Part shown: piece after piece, positions 31,588 through 38,290 of the stretch | How the letters are laid out: every line of letters starts with the position of its first letter | Numbering within the stretch: position 1 is the first letter of the stretch | Source: Vulcanimicrobiota bacterium | Lineage (GTDB): Bacteria; Vulcanimicrobiota; Vulcanimicrobiia; Eremiobacterales; Eremiobacteraceae | Reading direction: 5' to 3' | Assembly (NCBI GenBank): GCA_019235715.1 | Contig: JAFAKE010000001.1 | Location: forward strand, 1 to 38,290 | DNA: 38,290 nucleotides | The notes under the pieces: generated by a model | Databases searched by the model: none | What the model saw: only the letters and a program-made list of their open reading frames with translations | Told to the model about the DNA's origin: nothing | Program-made: the position numbers and the translations under genes

Positions 31588-32148
31588 ATGAAGAAGTTCA
31601 TCGGAGCGGCGCTCGTCGCCGCATTCACCTTCGTTCCGTTCGCGGCGTTCGCGGATTCAACGCAGCCGCAGCCCGGTCCGGTCGAACCAAGCGGCATGAC
31701 GCAGATGCGCCAGCAAATGGACCGCCTGCGCGCCCAGGCGCGCACGAGCGCGCTCAACTCGCTGACGCCGTCGAATCGCGCGAAACTCGCGCAAGTCGCG
31801 GGCGCGCTTGCGGTCGCGGAGACTCCCGATATCGCCGCGGCTGCGAAGACGCTTGACGCATCGCTTTCGCAGCGAGAATCCAAGGCGATCCTCGATGCGC
31901 AGACGTCATTCGAGACGCAGATGCGCCAAGCTATGGAGCAAATGCGCGATGCGGACGGCGGCGGTCCGGCTATGGGCGGCGGCCCCAATGTCGGCGGCAA
32001 CGGGCCGAATGGCACCGGTCCGCGCGGGGATATGCAGTTTGTGAACGATCCGCTGCACAACGACGCGGGTGCGGCGCTGTTGCGTCTCGCGCTGCCGCCA
32101 ATGGGTCCGCCGGTGTTCTTCCGGCGGGAGATCCAGCGCACGGAGTAG
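31588..32148 (+). CDS. Exported helical protein, unknown function
   Basis: 186 residues. Signal peptide MKKFIGAALVAAFTFVPFAA (cleavage near AFA-DS) is followed by a charged helical domain (MRQQMDRLRAQARTSALNSL; RAKLAQVAGALAVAETPDIA; AKTLDASLSQRESKAILDAQ), then a Gly/Pro/Asn-rich linker and a hydrophobic end (LLRLALPPMGPPVFF). The helical part loosely recalls CpxP/Spy-type periplasmic proteins, but the LTxxQ motif is not convincing, so no function is claimed. ATG 31588 has a TAGCAT -10-like box ending 6 nt upstream and no Shine-Dalgarno, suggesting a leaderless message. It follows the multicopper oxidase by 40 nt. Confidence 0.75.
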   Translation: MKKFIGAALVAAFTFVPFAAFADSTQPQPGPVEPSGMTQMRQQMDRLRAQARTSALNSLTPSNRAKLAQVAGALAVAETPDIAAAAKTLDASLSQRESKAILDAQTSFETQMRQAMEQMRDADGGGPAMGGGPNVGGNGPNGTGPRGDMQFVNDPLHNDAGAALLRLALPPMGPPVFFRREIQRTE

Positions 32149-32160
32149 ACCGGCTATCCG

Positions 32161-32937
32161 TCAGCGCGGAAAATCGTAGAAAAACGTATTCGCCGCGCGT
32201 TGGTCGCGACCGCCGAGCAGATCGCGCGCCAGCGCGAAGTGCTTGAGGACGAACCAGTCGCCGAAATGGTCGAACTTGCGGCACGACGTCGTGATGGGCG
32301 CGTTCCACAGCGTAGCGAAGCGCTTGCGGCGCGCGCGGCCGTAGCGCCGCAGGCGCACCGCGAAGTCGATGTCTTCCACCGATACGAGCGACTCGTCAAA
32401 TCCGCCGAGCGCTTCAAAGACGTCGCGCGGCAGCCAAAACATGCCCGCCGACACTTGGTAGCGCAGCGCGAGATATGCGAGCAACACACCGGTCGCGGCG
32501 ATGCCTAACGACATGCGCTCGGGATGGATCATCGCGCCTCCGCCGATGACGTCGCCGCGTTCGAAGTGGCGCTGCATTTCGGCGAATGTGTTAGGCGCCA
32601 TCACCGAGTCCGCGTCGATGGTCACGATCGTCCGTCCGGTCGCCAGGCGCGCACCGGCATTGCGCACCACGGACAGGTTTTTCGCATCGCACTCGTGCGT
32701 TCGCGCGCCGAAGTCGCGCGCGATCTGGCCCGTGCGGTCGGTGCAGCGATTGAGCACGACGACCGTTTCGGTCGCATAACCGGGAGAGCCCACGTCTTGC
32801 TGAAATTCCGTCGCTGCGCGGATGGAAGCGAGGCAGGCCCCGATGCGGCGTTCTTCGTCGCGCGCGGGGACGATTATCGAGAACTGATGCGCTTCAGCCG
32901 GCGGCGGTGTTGGCGGCGTTCGACTCGTACTTGACAC
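32161..32937 (-). CDS. Family 2 glycosyltransferase
   Basis: 258 residues from GTG 32937. The GT-A fold signature is IIVPARDEERRIGACLASI, then VVVLNRCTDRTGQIAR, and a DxD metal/nucleotide-sugar motif at D108-A-D110 in IVTIDADSVM. GGFDESLVSVEDIDFAVRL is the acceptor-side catalytic segment (ED), followed by a basic tail. Such enzymes add sugars to surface glycans or lipids from UDP- or GDP-sugars at the membrane. It overlaps the preceding gene by 44 nt and is the last member of the CheA-like operon, so it may be an output of that pathway, or a co-transcribed bystander. Confidence 0.88.
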   Translation of the reverse strand: MSSTSRTPPTPPPAEAHQFSIIVPARDEERRIGACLASIRAATEFQQDVGSPGYATETVVVLNRCTDRTGQIARDFGARTHECDAKNLSVVRNAGARLATGRTIVTIDADSVMAPNTFAEMQRHFERGDVIGGGAMIHPERMSLGIAATGVLLAYLALRYQVSAGMFWLPRDVFEALGGFDESLVSVEDIDFAVRLRRYGRARRKRFATLWNAPITTSCRKFDHFGDWFVLKHFALARDLLGGRDQRAANTFFYDFPR

Positions 32938-33616
32938 CGAATGTCGTTTCGATCGCGCGGACGATCGCGTCGTATAGCTCCTTGTTGTGCACTTCAATCG
33001 TCGGATCGCCGATCTTCAGCGAGTGGATGTTGTCGGCGAGCACCAACTCGCGCGGCACGCGCCGGAAGACGCGATAGACGGCCAACTGCGCCGCGATTTT
33101 CGGCAGATTTTTGCCGCCGGCCTGGTCGATGATGAAATCGAGCAACGGCTTGAGCTTGTAGCCGCTGATGCCGACCGCGACGCGCGGCATCATCGGCGCG
33201 GACGTCGGCTTGACCGAGAACGACAGGCGCGGCGGCTGCGGTTTGATCGTCGCGCGCAGTTTCGGCTCGACGGCGGGCGATGGAAGCGTTGCCGCTGCAA
33301 GCGCCGCCGCAGCTCCGTTGGTCGCCGTGGGCGCAGCGGGTTGCACGTCTGCGGACCTTGCGGCCGTCGTTTCGCGCTCGCGCATGAATTCGCCATACGT
33401 GACGACGCACTGGTCCATCAATCCTTTGCCGGTCAGTTCGTCTGCCACCTCATCGGCATCGAGCTCGTCCAAACCCATGCGCCGCAGCAGCTGCACGAAC
33501 GGCGTGCGTCCATCCAGCGCGAGCAGCACTTCCCACTCGTACGGGCGCAGGCTCACGCCCAGCGCGCGGTCGTCAAAGTCGCGCGGCCGTTTGAAGACGT
33601 CGCGGCCGGCGCTCAT
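32894..33616 (-). CDS. Unrecognised protein of the CheA/CheX-type operon
   Basis: 240 residues. The N-terminal part (about 20-75: VSLRPYEWEVLLALDGRTPF, QLLRRMGLDELDADEVADEL) looks like a winged helix-turn-helix of the kind seen near DUF4388-type proteins. Residues about 85-145 are an Ala/Pro linker. The C-terminal part (about 150-230: IIDQAGGKNLPKIAAQLAVY, RVFRRVPRELVLADNIHSLK) is a compact alpha/beta region I do not recognise. There is no membrane segment. It overlaps the preceding CheX-like gene by 4 nt, which implies function with that pathway. It could be an adaptor or a DNA-binding output. Confidence 0.8.
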   Translation of the reverse strand: MSAGRDVFKRPRDFDDRALGVSLRPYEWEVLLALDGRTPFVQLLRRMGLDELDADEVADELTGKGLMDQCVVTYGEFMRERETTAARSADVQPAAPTATNGAAAALAAATLPSPAVEPKLRATIKPQPPRLSFSVKPTSAPMMPRVAVGISGYKLKPLLDFIIDQAGGKNLPKIAAQLAVYRVFRRVPRELVLADNIHSLKIGDPTIEVHNKELYDAIVRAIETTFGVKYESNAANTAAG

Positions 33617-34080
33617 GACGCTTTCACCGCTTCGACGCTGGAAAAGACGCCGATCCCCAGATGCGCGGTGCGCCCATCCCAGCGGATCGGCAAGACGAAA
33701 CGCGTGCCCGGCACGGAGAACGGCGGCTGCTGTCCGCCCACCAGCGTGCGCGGCACCGATATCTTGAACTGGCCGCCGAAGCGTTCGCGCGCGTTGCTGG
33801 CGATCGTGCTCGCCATCTCGCCGACGAAGTCGCTGAGCAGCGCGTCGTCGCTCGCCATTTCGCCCGTGCGGCGCAAGAACGAAACCGCGAAATCGCGCGG
33901 CATCGTGATGTACACGCAGCCGTCGTCGCTGCCCGAGATCTGAATGAAACCGCTGTAGTCGAGCAGCTTGGGCGGCGTGAACTCGATCACCGGCTCATCG
34001 AGCAGCGGCGCCTCATCGACCACCTTCGCGAAATAATTCGAGACGATGTCGACGAACATCTTGAGATCGTTGTCGGTCAT
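33613..34080 (-). CDS. CheX-like protein lacking the catalytic Asn (probable pseudophosphatase)
   Basis: 155 residues with the CheX/CheC fold. The first strand region FIQISGSDDGCVYITMPRDF and the helix DFVGEMASTIASNARERFG match CheX. In active CheC/CheX the motif is D/S-x3-E-x2-N; here D84 and E88 are kept but the Asn position is S91 (EMAS). This makes loss of phosphatase activity likely, although another residue could substitute. The tandem paralogue immediately upstream keeps E-I-A-N. Possible roles are a sensor or partner that tunes the active paralogue, or binding of phosphorylated receiver. ATG start overlaps the upstream gene's stop (ATGA); the stop overlaps the next start by 4 nt. Confidence 0.85.
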   Translation of the reverse strand: MTDNDLKMFVDIVSNYFAKVVDEAPLLDEPVIEFTPPKLLDYSGFIQISGSDDGCVYITMPRDFAVSFLRRTGEMASDDALLSDFVGEMASTIASNARERFGGQFKISVPRTLVGGQQPPFSVPGTRFVLPIRWDGRTAHLGIGVFSSVEAVKAS

Positions 34081-34559
34081 TGCGCAGCCGCCATGCGCCG
34101 GCTATGCGGCTGATCGGAAAGGCAGATGATCAAGGTCGAGCGGTGCCCAGTCCAGCTGATCGGAATGACGAACGCAGGAGCATCGTCTGGGAAATGCACG
34201 TCCTCAGCGCGCCCGCGGATCACCACCGGCACGGAGATCAAAAAGCCGGGTCCGAGCTCAAGGCGCGCATTGCCGGATATCGTGTTGGCGATCTCGCCGA
34301 CGAAGTCGGCGCAGATATCGTCGGACAGATCCGACTCGCCGAAGATCTCGGCAAGGGCCTGCACCATGTCGCGCGGGGCCGTGTAGTAGACGCAGCCGCG
34401 CTGGTTGCCTGAAATACCGATGACCGCGGAAAAATCGGACATGACGCGGTCGGACTCGTCGCGCAAAAACGGGGTCCCGACCTCGGCCGGCGTGGGCGAG
34501 ATCTTGCTGAAGAACCGAGCTGCACCGTGGACGAACACCTTGAGGTCGTCCTCAGACAT
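34077..34559 (-). CDS. CheX-family phospho-receiver phosphatase
   Basis: 160 residues. The catalytic helix is complete: D85, E89 and N92 in ADFVGEIANTISGNARLELG, followed by FLISVPVVIRG, which supplies the Pro of the family signature. CheX dephosphorylates CheY-like receivers and works as a dimer. The first strand GIGISGNQRGCVYYTAPRD-type region (residues 48-64) aligns with the paralogue downstream. The start ATG 34559 lies 2 nt after the receiver gene's stop, so it is translationally coupled to its probable substrate. Confidence 0.9.
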   Translation of the reverse strand: MSEDDLKVFVHGAARFFSKISPTPAEVGTPFLRDESDRVMSDFSAVIGISGNQRGCVYYTAPRDMVQALAEIFGESDLSDDICADFVGEIANTISGNARLELGPGFLISVPVVIRGRAEDVHFPDDAPAFVIPISWTGHRSTLIICLSDQPHSRRMAAAQ

Positions 34560-34561
34560 GC

Positions 34562-34918
34562 CTACTCCGCGAGGAGTTCGGCCAATTCTGTGTGCAGCAT
34601 CTCCGCTGTGAACGGCTTGAGTAAGAATCCCTGTGCTCCCCGTTTGATGGCCTCGACCGCAGTCGCTTTATCGGCGAGCGCGGAGATGACCAATATCTTC
34701 GTATCCGGTCTCCGGTTGAGAATCGCGTCGACGCACGACAGCCCATCCAACTCGGGCATCGTGATATCCATGGTGACGATTTCGGGCGCGAACTCGTCGA
34801 AGACCGCGAGGGCCTCCGTGCCGTTGCCCGCAGAGCGTATCTCGTAGCGCGACGATCCGATCTCGCGCGCGATCGCGCGCCTGATCACGTTCGAGTCGTC
34901 GACGATGAGCAGCTTCAT
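34562..34918 (-). CDS. CheY-like single-domain response regulator
   Basis: 118 residues, a lone receiver domain. Acidic pocket D7-D8 (LLIVDDSN), phosphoacceptor D51 (IVTMDITMPELDG), the switch serine S79 (ILVISALADK) and K101 (FLLKPFTAEM) are all in place. There is no output domain, so like CheY it must act by binding a partner: the unrecognised protein or a flagellar or pilus target elsewhere. ATG 34918 has GGAGG 8 nt upstream. It follows the kinase by 20 nt and precedes the CheX gene by 2 nt. Confidence 0.95.
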   Translation of the reverse strand: MKLLIVDDSNVIRRAIAREIGSSRYEIRSAGNGTEALAVFDEFAPEIVTMDITMPELDGLSCVDAILNRRPDTKILVISALADKATAVEAIKRGAQGFLLKPFTAEMLHTELAELLAE

Positions 34919-34938
34919 CGCCGGGGCCTCCGCGCCGA

Positions 34939-37200
34939 TCACGCGACGCCTGCCGGCGCTGCCGTCGTCGCGATCGGCAGCGAGAAGGTGAATTCGCAAT
35001 ATTGGCCAGGATCGGAGCTGACCCCGATCTCGCCGCCCCATTCGTCGACGATGACGTGCTTGACGACGTCCATGCCGACGCCGCGGCCTGCATCCGTCGT
35101 CGCGCCGTTGCTGGTCGTGAAGCCAGGCGCGAAGATGTAGCGCGCGACCTGGCTCTCGTCGGCTTTTACCGCCTCGTCGCCGGCGAGCAGCCCCAGCTCA
35201 AGCGCCCGTTTGCGGATAGCGGCTGGATCCAGACCGCGCCCGTCGTCGCGGAAGGAGAACGCAAAGGCGTTCGGCGCGCTGGCCAGCCCGCGGATCAAGA
35301 TCGTCGCCTGCGCCGGCTTGCCGGCCGTTTCGCGCAGCTGCGCCGTTTCGACGCCGTGCGCCAGGCTGTTGCGCGTCAGTTGCACGAGCACGTCGCGGAC
35401 GGCGCGCCGCATCTCAGGACCGAGCGCGCGCGTGTCAAAACCGTCGTCGACGACCCGTACGTCTTTCTCGAGCTTGATCGCAAGCGATTGGGCGAGCGCA
35501 CGAATGGCGACCACGACCTCATCGGGCATGCGCGCGCCGCTTTCGCGCGCGCCAGCTCCGTCGGCCGCGCGCACGTGCGCGCCGAACGCCGATATCGCGC
35601 CAGGCGACACGCGCTGGATGCCGGTCAGCTTCTCGCGCAGGTCTTGCAGCTCGGCGATGTCCGCGCGCAGATCGGATTCTGCGATGACGATCGACAAGAA
35701 GTCGTCCCCGCCCAGTATCGGCCGGTTGCGCAGCTCGACGATCTTCTGCTCGAACGTATCGCAGGTCTTTTGGAAATACTCGAGGTTGAGCAGGGCGGCG
35801 TTGCCCTTGATATTGTGCACGCAACGGAACACGATATCCAGCCGCTGGCGCAGCTTTTCGATCTGCCCTGCGGACGCCGCGGCGAAATCCTGCGCCTTGA
35901 GCGCGTCGTTCATCTCGCGCGTGCGCGTCTGCGCACCGGCGATGAATTCGTCAAGCATGCGAGGATCGACGTGCAGGATGCCGAGCAGCAGCTCGAACTG
36001 GCGCTCCTTCTTGTGCTCCGACTCGCGCAGCTGGCGCTCCAGCTGGACGCGTCCGGTCACATCGGTCACCGCGATGAACACGCGCGTGATCTCGCCGCTT
36101 TGCACGATGCGCCGGAACGAGAACCCGAGGTACTTCGAGATGAAGCCGCCTTCAGGGTTCGGGAAATTGACCTCGACCTCGTCCAGCGGGTTGACGCGCA
36201 GGACGGCGCGCTCTTTCTTCTTCGCATCGAACAACAGCCCGAGATAGTCGCGCGAGGTGTTGTACATGCGCTCTGTGAGGATGCGCTGTAAGATGTTGAG
36301 CAGGTTGTGCCCCGCGAGATCTTTCATCCTGAAGATCTCCTCGAGCTCGCGCGAGTACTGCGCTTCGATGCGGTAATCGGGACGGATGAGCAGCAATCCT
36401 TGACGCACGGTCTCCATGATGAGATCCGTGCCGCGTTTGGCGTGCGCCAGCGCCGTCGTGCTTTCCGCCAGTTCGTCGTTGCGCAATTCGAGGGAGCTGG
36501 CGTAGACGCGGATCTGGTTTTGACCCTCGGTGACGCGCGTGAACAGGATGCCGACGATCGCGACGACGCACAACACCGCAAGCCCGATGAGCAGGTTGCG
36601 GATGAACGTCAGGTCCTTCGCGCCTTGCGTCGCGGTCCGCTCGATCGAGAGCGCGATGTCGCTCATCATGTTCGAGATCTGTGCGCCGTTCGCGACGGCA
36701 TAGGATGCGGCGTCGTCCACGGTCGCGACCGGCGGTGCTACCAGAGTAAAGGAAGCGATTTTTTGGCGCAGCGGCGACCAGGCGTTCTGCGCCTGCGCGA
36801 GCGCAGCGACCTGCGCATCGCCCTTGAGGGGCGCGACCGTCAACGCCGCGCCGGCGAGATCGGTTGTCGACCCGCCGTTCATGAACGCCTTGAGGGTTTG
36901 ATCGAACGTCGCGGCCGCGTCGCTCACATCGCCCAAGGTCGACGGCAGCGGCGCTTGGTTCGTGTGCTCGGCGAGCTGGATCTGCAGCAGGTCCTTGGAG
37001 ATGCGCTGCACGAGCTCGCTCTGCCGCGCCGCCACGCTGACGAGACGGATGTTCGCTTGCGAGCGCACGGTGATGGCCGCATTGACCAAGACGGTTCCGA
37101 ACAGGGCGCCCGTGAAAAGCAATACGCACGCGACCAAGCCTATCGTCAGCCAGACCTGCGACGACGGCGCCTCTCGCGGTGCTTGCGATACGTATCTCAT
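34939..37200 (-). CDS. Membrane CheA-like histidine kinase with PAS and HPt domains
   Basis: 753 residues. Two membrane helices (about 16-39 and 198-221) bracket a periplasmic domain of about 155 residues resembling the helical PilJ-type sensor. A PAS domain follows (about 255-390). The phosphotransfer motif FRCVHNIKGNAALLNLEY gives phospho-His H462. The CheA-type HATPase begins near 600: QLTRNSLAHGVE (N-box), DDGRGLDP (G1), GRGVGMDVV (G2). The protein stops soon after the ATPase, so there is no CheW-like regulatory (P5) domain. That makes it independent of CheW arrays. The kinase probably phosphorylates the adjacent receiver. The first ATG is 37200; TACCAT ends 5 nt before it and AAGGG abuts it. 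Confidence 0.92.
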   Translation of the reverse strand: MRYVSQAPREAPSSQVWLTIGLVACVLLFTGALFGTVLVNAAITVRSQANIRLVSVAARQSELVQRISKDLLQIQLAEHTNQAPLPSTLGDVSDAAATFDQTLKAFMNGGSTTDLAGAALTVAPLKGDAQVAALAQAQNAWSPLRQKIASFTLVAPPVATVDDAASYAVANGAQISNMMSDIALSIERTATQGAKDLTFIRNLLIGLAVLCVVAIVGILFTRVTEGQNQIRVYASSLELRNDELAESTTALAHAKRGTDLIMETVRQGLLLIRPDYRIEAQYSRELEEIFRMKDLAGHNLLNILQRILTERMYNTSRDYLGLLFDAKKKERAVLRVNPLDEVEVNFPNPEGGFISKYLGFSFRRIVQSGEITRVFIAVTDVTGRVQLERQLRESEHKKERQFELLLGILHVDPRMLDEFIAGAQTRTREMNDALKAQDFAAASAGQIEKLRQRLDIVFRCVHNIKGNAALLNLEYFQKTCDTFEQKIVELRNRPILGGDDFLSIVIAESDLRADIAELQDLREKLTGIQRVSPGAISAFGAHVRAADGAGARESGARMPDEVVVAIRALAQSLAIKLEKDVRVVDDGFDTRALGPEMRRAVRDVLVQLTRNSLAHGVETAQLRETAGKPAQATILIRGLASAPNAFAFSFRDDGRGLDPAAIRKRALELGLLAGDEAVKADESQVARYIFAPGFTTSNGATTDAGRGVGMDVVKHVIVDEWGGEIGVSSDPGQYCEFTFSLPIATTAAPAGVA

Positions 37201-37205
37201 CCCTT

Positions 37206-37211
37206 ATGGTA
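37206..37211 (-). promoter_or_regulatory. Candidate -10 element of the CheA-like operon
   Basis: TACCAT on the minus strand ends 5 nt before the kinase ATG at 37200, consistent with transcription starting at or near the start codon. The same ten bases, TACCATAAGG, occur upstream of the SpoIIE-type phosphatase gene (2242-2233). The -35 region is weak. Confidence 0.3.
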
Positions 37212-37272
37212 GTCATCGGCGTCCCCCGTAAGCGGCTTGCGTTGCGCGGCGTGTGACCGCTCACACAAAGCG

Positions 37273-37291
37273 CGGGCGCAAGTCGCGCCCG
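37273..37291. repeat. Inverted repeat in the divergent promoter region
   Basis: CGGGCGC (37273-37279), AAGTC loop, GCGCCCG (37285-37291), 24 nt upstream of the MFS start codon. It could be an operator or a leader hairpin; no T-run follows. Confidence 0.35.
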
Positions 37292-37315
37292 GCTCGGTCC
37301 GATAGTCCGAATAGT

Positions 37316-38290
37316 ATGAGTCAGCGATGGTGGATCGCGCTGGCGGGCATCATGGTGATGCTCGGCCCTGGCGCGGTCTACGCGTACAGCCTGTTCACAC
37401 AGCCGCTCGAGGCCAGCTTCAATTGGACCACGACCCAAGCGACCTGGGCGTTCGCCTTGGCCAACTTCTTCTTGGGCCTGGGCGCGGTCGCCGGCGGCAT
37501 CCTCGCGTACCGCGTCGGCGTGCGCAGCGTCGCGGTGATCGGCATCGCGCTCTGGGGTCTTGGCAACGTGCTGGCGGGCTACGGCACGGCGGCGTTCGGC
37601 GCGCAGTGGCTGTGGTGGACGTACGGCGTTGTCGGCGGCCTGGGCTGCGGCATGGCATACATCGCCTGCGTCACGAGCGTGATCAAGTGGTTTCCGGAGA
37701 AGCGCGGGTTCGGCGGCGGCCTCATCATCATGGGGTTCGGCCTCGGTGCGCCCGTCTACAGCTTGATTGTGCGCAATCTTCCCGGCTTTGGCGCGCTTGC
37801 GAAAAGCGCGGCCGCCTTCGTCGCCGCACGCGCGCTCGCGGAGACGACGCAAACGGCATTCAACGCCGCCGCGTATGTCCTCAAGCCGGACGTCGTCGCG
37901 AACCTGATGAACCTCTTCAGCTATTCTGGCATCGCGTTCGTCGCGTTCGGCTGCGTGTTCGCGTTCGCGCTGCGCGAGCCGCCGCGCGGGTTCACTGCGA
38001 ATGGCTTCCCTTCAAACGACGACGAGCTTTCGTACACGACCACCGAGATGCTCGGGACTCCGCAATTCTATCTGTTATGGGTGATGCTGTTCTTGAACGT
38101 CACCGCCGGCATCATCGTCATCAGCAACGCGACCGGCATCATGCAAGAGCTGACCGGCGTCGCCGCGCCCGCGGTCGTCGCGATCTATGCGTACCTGTCG
38201 TTCTTCAACGGCTTCGGCCGCTTGTTCTGGGGCTGGCTCTCGGATCGCATCGGCCGGCGTCTCGCCTACACGCTGATTTTCGGCATCCAA
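37316..38290 (+). CDS. MFS transporter, oxalate/formate antiporter (OFA)-like (partial)
   Basis: The frame is open to the right edge; 325 codons are visible. ATG at 37316 without a clear ribosome-binding site. The first helices (WWIALAGIMVMLGPGAVYAY, SLFTQPLEASFNWTTTQATW) match the OFA family, including the short N-terminal loop and the QATWAFALANFF segment. Later elements are VIKWFPEKRGFGGGLI (the loop 4-5 signature) and a loop 8-9 motif GFGRLFWGWLSDRIGRR. About eight to nine helices are visible. The family exchanges small organic anions such as oxalate for formate, or other carboxylates; the actual substrate is not given by sequence. It is divergent from the CheA-like operon. Confidence 0.9.
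   Translation, partial: MSQRWWIALAGIMVMLGPGAVYAYSLFTQPLEASFNWTTTQATWAFALANFFLGLGAVAGGILAYRVGVRSVAVIGIALWGLGNVLAGYGTAAFGAQWLWWTYGVVGGLGCGMAYIACVTSVIKWFPEKRGFGGGLIIMGFGLGAPVYSLIVRNLPGFGALAKSAAAFVAARALAETTQTAFNAAAYVLKPDVVANLMNLFSYSGIAFVAFGCVFAFALREPPRGFTANGFPSNDDELSYTTTEMLGTPQFYLLWVMLFLNVTAGIIVISNATGIMQELTGVAAPAVVAIYAYLSFFNGFGRLFWGWLSDRIGRRLAYTLIFGIQ

Noticed and set aside
1-38290. CRISPR arrays, insertion sequences, prophage or attachment sites
   Set aside because: No direct-repeat array, transposase, integrase or flanking repeats were seen, and the tRNA has no adjacent integrase.

Overview
This is one contiguous stretch of a high-GC bacterial chromosome. It is gene-dense, with short intergenic gaps and many long antisense shadow frames of the kind expected at high GC. 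There is no phage, transposon, integron or CRISPR signature. The gene mix (SpoIIE/STAS partner-switching proteins, a CheA/CheX-type operon, Lhr helicase, diheme cytochrome c, multicopper oxidase, many exported proteins of unknown function) suggests an aerobic, environmental member of a poorly cultivated phylum. Candidatus Eremiobacterota (WPS-2) is my best guess, but this is inference from gene style only; Chloroflexota, Dormibacterota or Acidobacteriota cannot be excluded.

Layout. 1-4.6 kb: a membrane SpoIIE-type phosphatase with PAS, GAF and HATPase domains (cut by the left edge), a ribbon-helix-helix plus zinc-ribbon gene pair, a DJ-1/PfpI stress protein, a STAS anti-sigma antagonist and small membrane stress proteins. 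4.6-12 kb: exported proteins of unknown function, a PPK2 polyphosphate kinase coupled to a threonine/serine dehydratase, an exported S10 serine carboxypeptidase divergent from an animal-type heme peroxidase, and an exported Hcp-like protein. 12-15.6 kb: a TMEM175-type K+ channel and a CPA1 cation/proton antiporter, divergent from a split two-gene chromate transporter. 15.6-19.7 kb: a large Lhr-type helicase. 19.7-27.8 kb: a coiled-coil membrane protein, a Kelch protein, an exported protein, a TPR-LuxR regulator paired with a giant exported HExxH protein, and a TonB-like N-terminal membrane protein. 27.8-32.2 kb: diheme cytochrome c, a VOC protein divergent from a WYL regulator, tRNA-Gly(CCC), a Tat-exported multicopper oxidase and an exported protein of unknown function.

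32.2-37.2 kb holds the most unusual unit: a tightly overlapping minus-strand operon encoding a two-TM, PAS- and HPt-containing CheA-like kinase without a CheW-like domain, a CheY-like receiver, two tandem CheX-type phosphatases (one lacking the catalytic Asn), an unrecognised 240-aa protein and a GT2 glycosyltransferase. No receptor, CheW, CheR or CheB gene accompanies it, so it looks like a stand-alone chemosensory-derived pathway with its own phosphatase pair. The window ends inside an OFA-like MFS transporter.

Working picture (inference): the region is rich in envelope and stress functions. Signal relays (phosphatase/STAS, CheA-like/CheX, TPR-LuxR, WYL) sit next to redox enzymes, ion and metal transporters and exported proteins. 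Several genes lack a Shine-Dalgarno sequence and have a -10-like hexamer 5-6 nt before the start codon, which suggests leaderless transcripts are used here.
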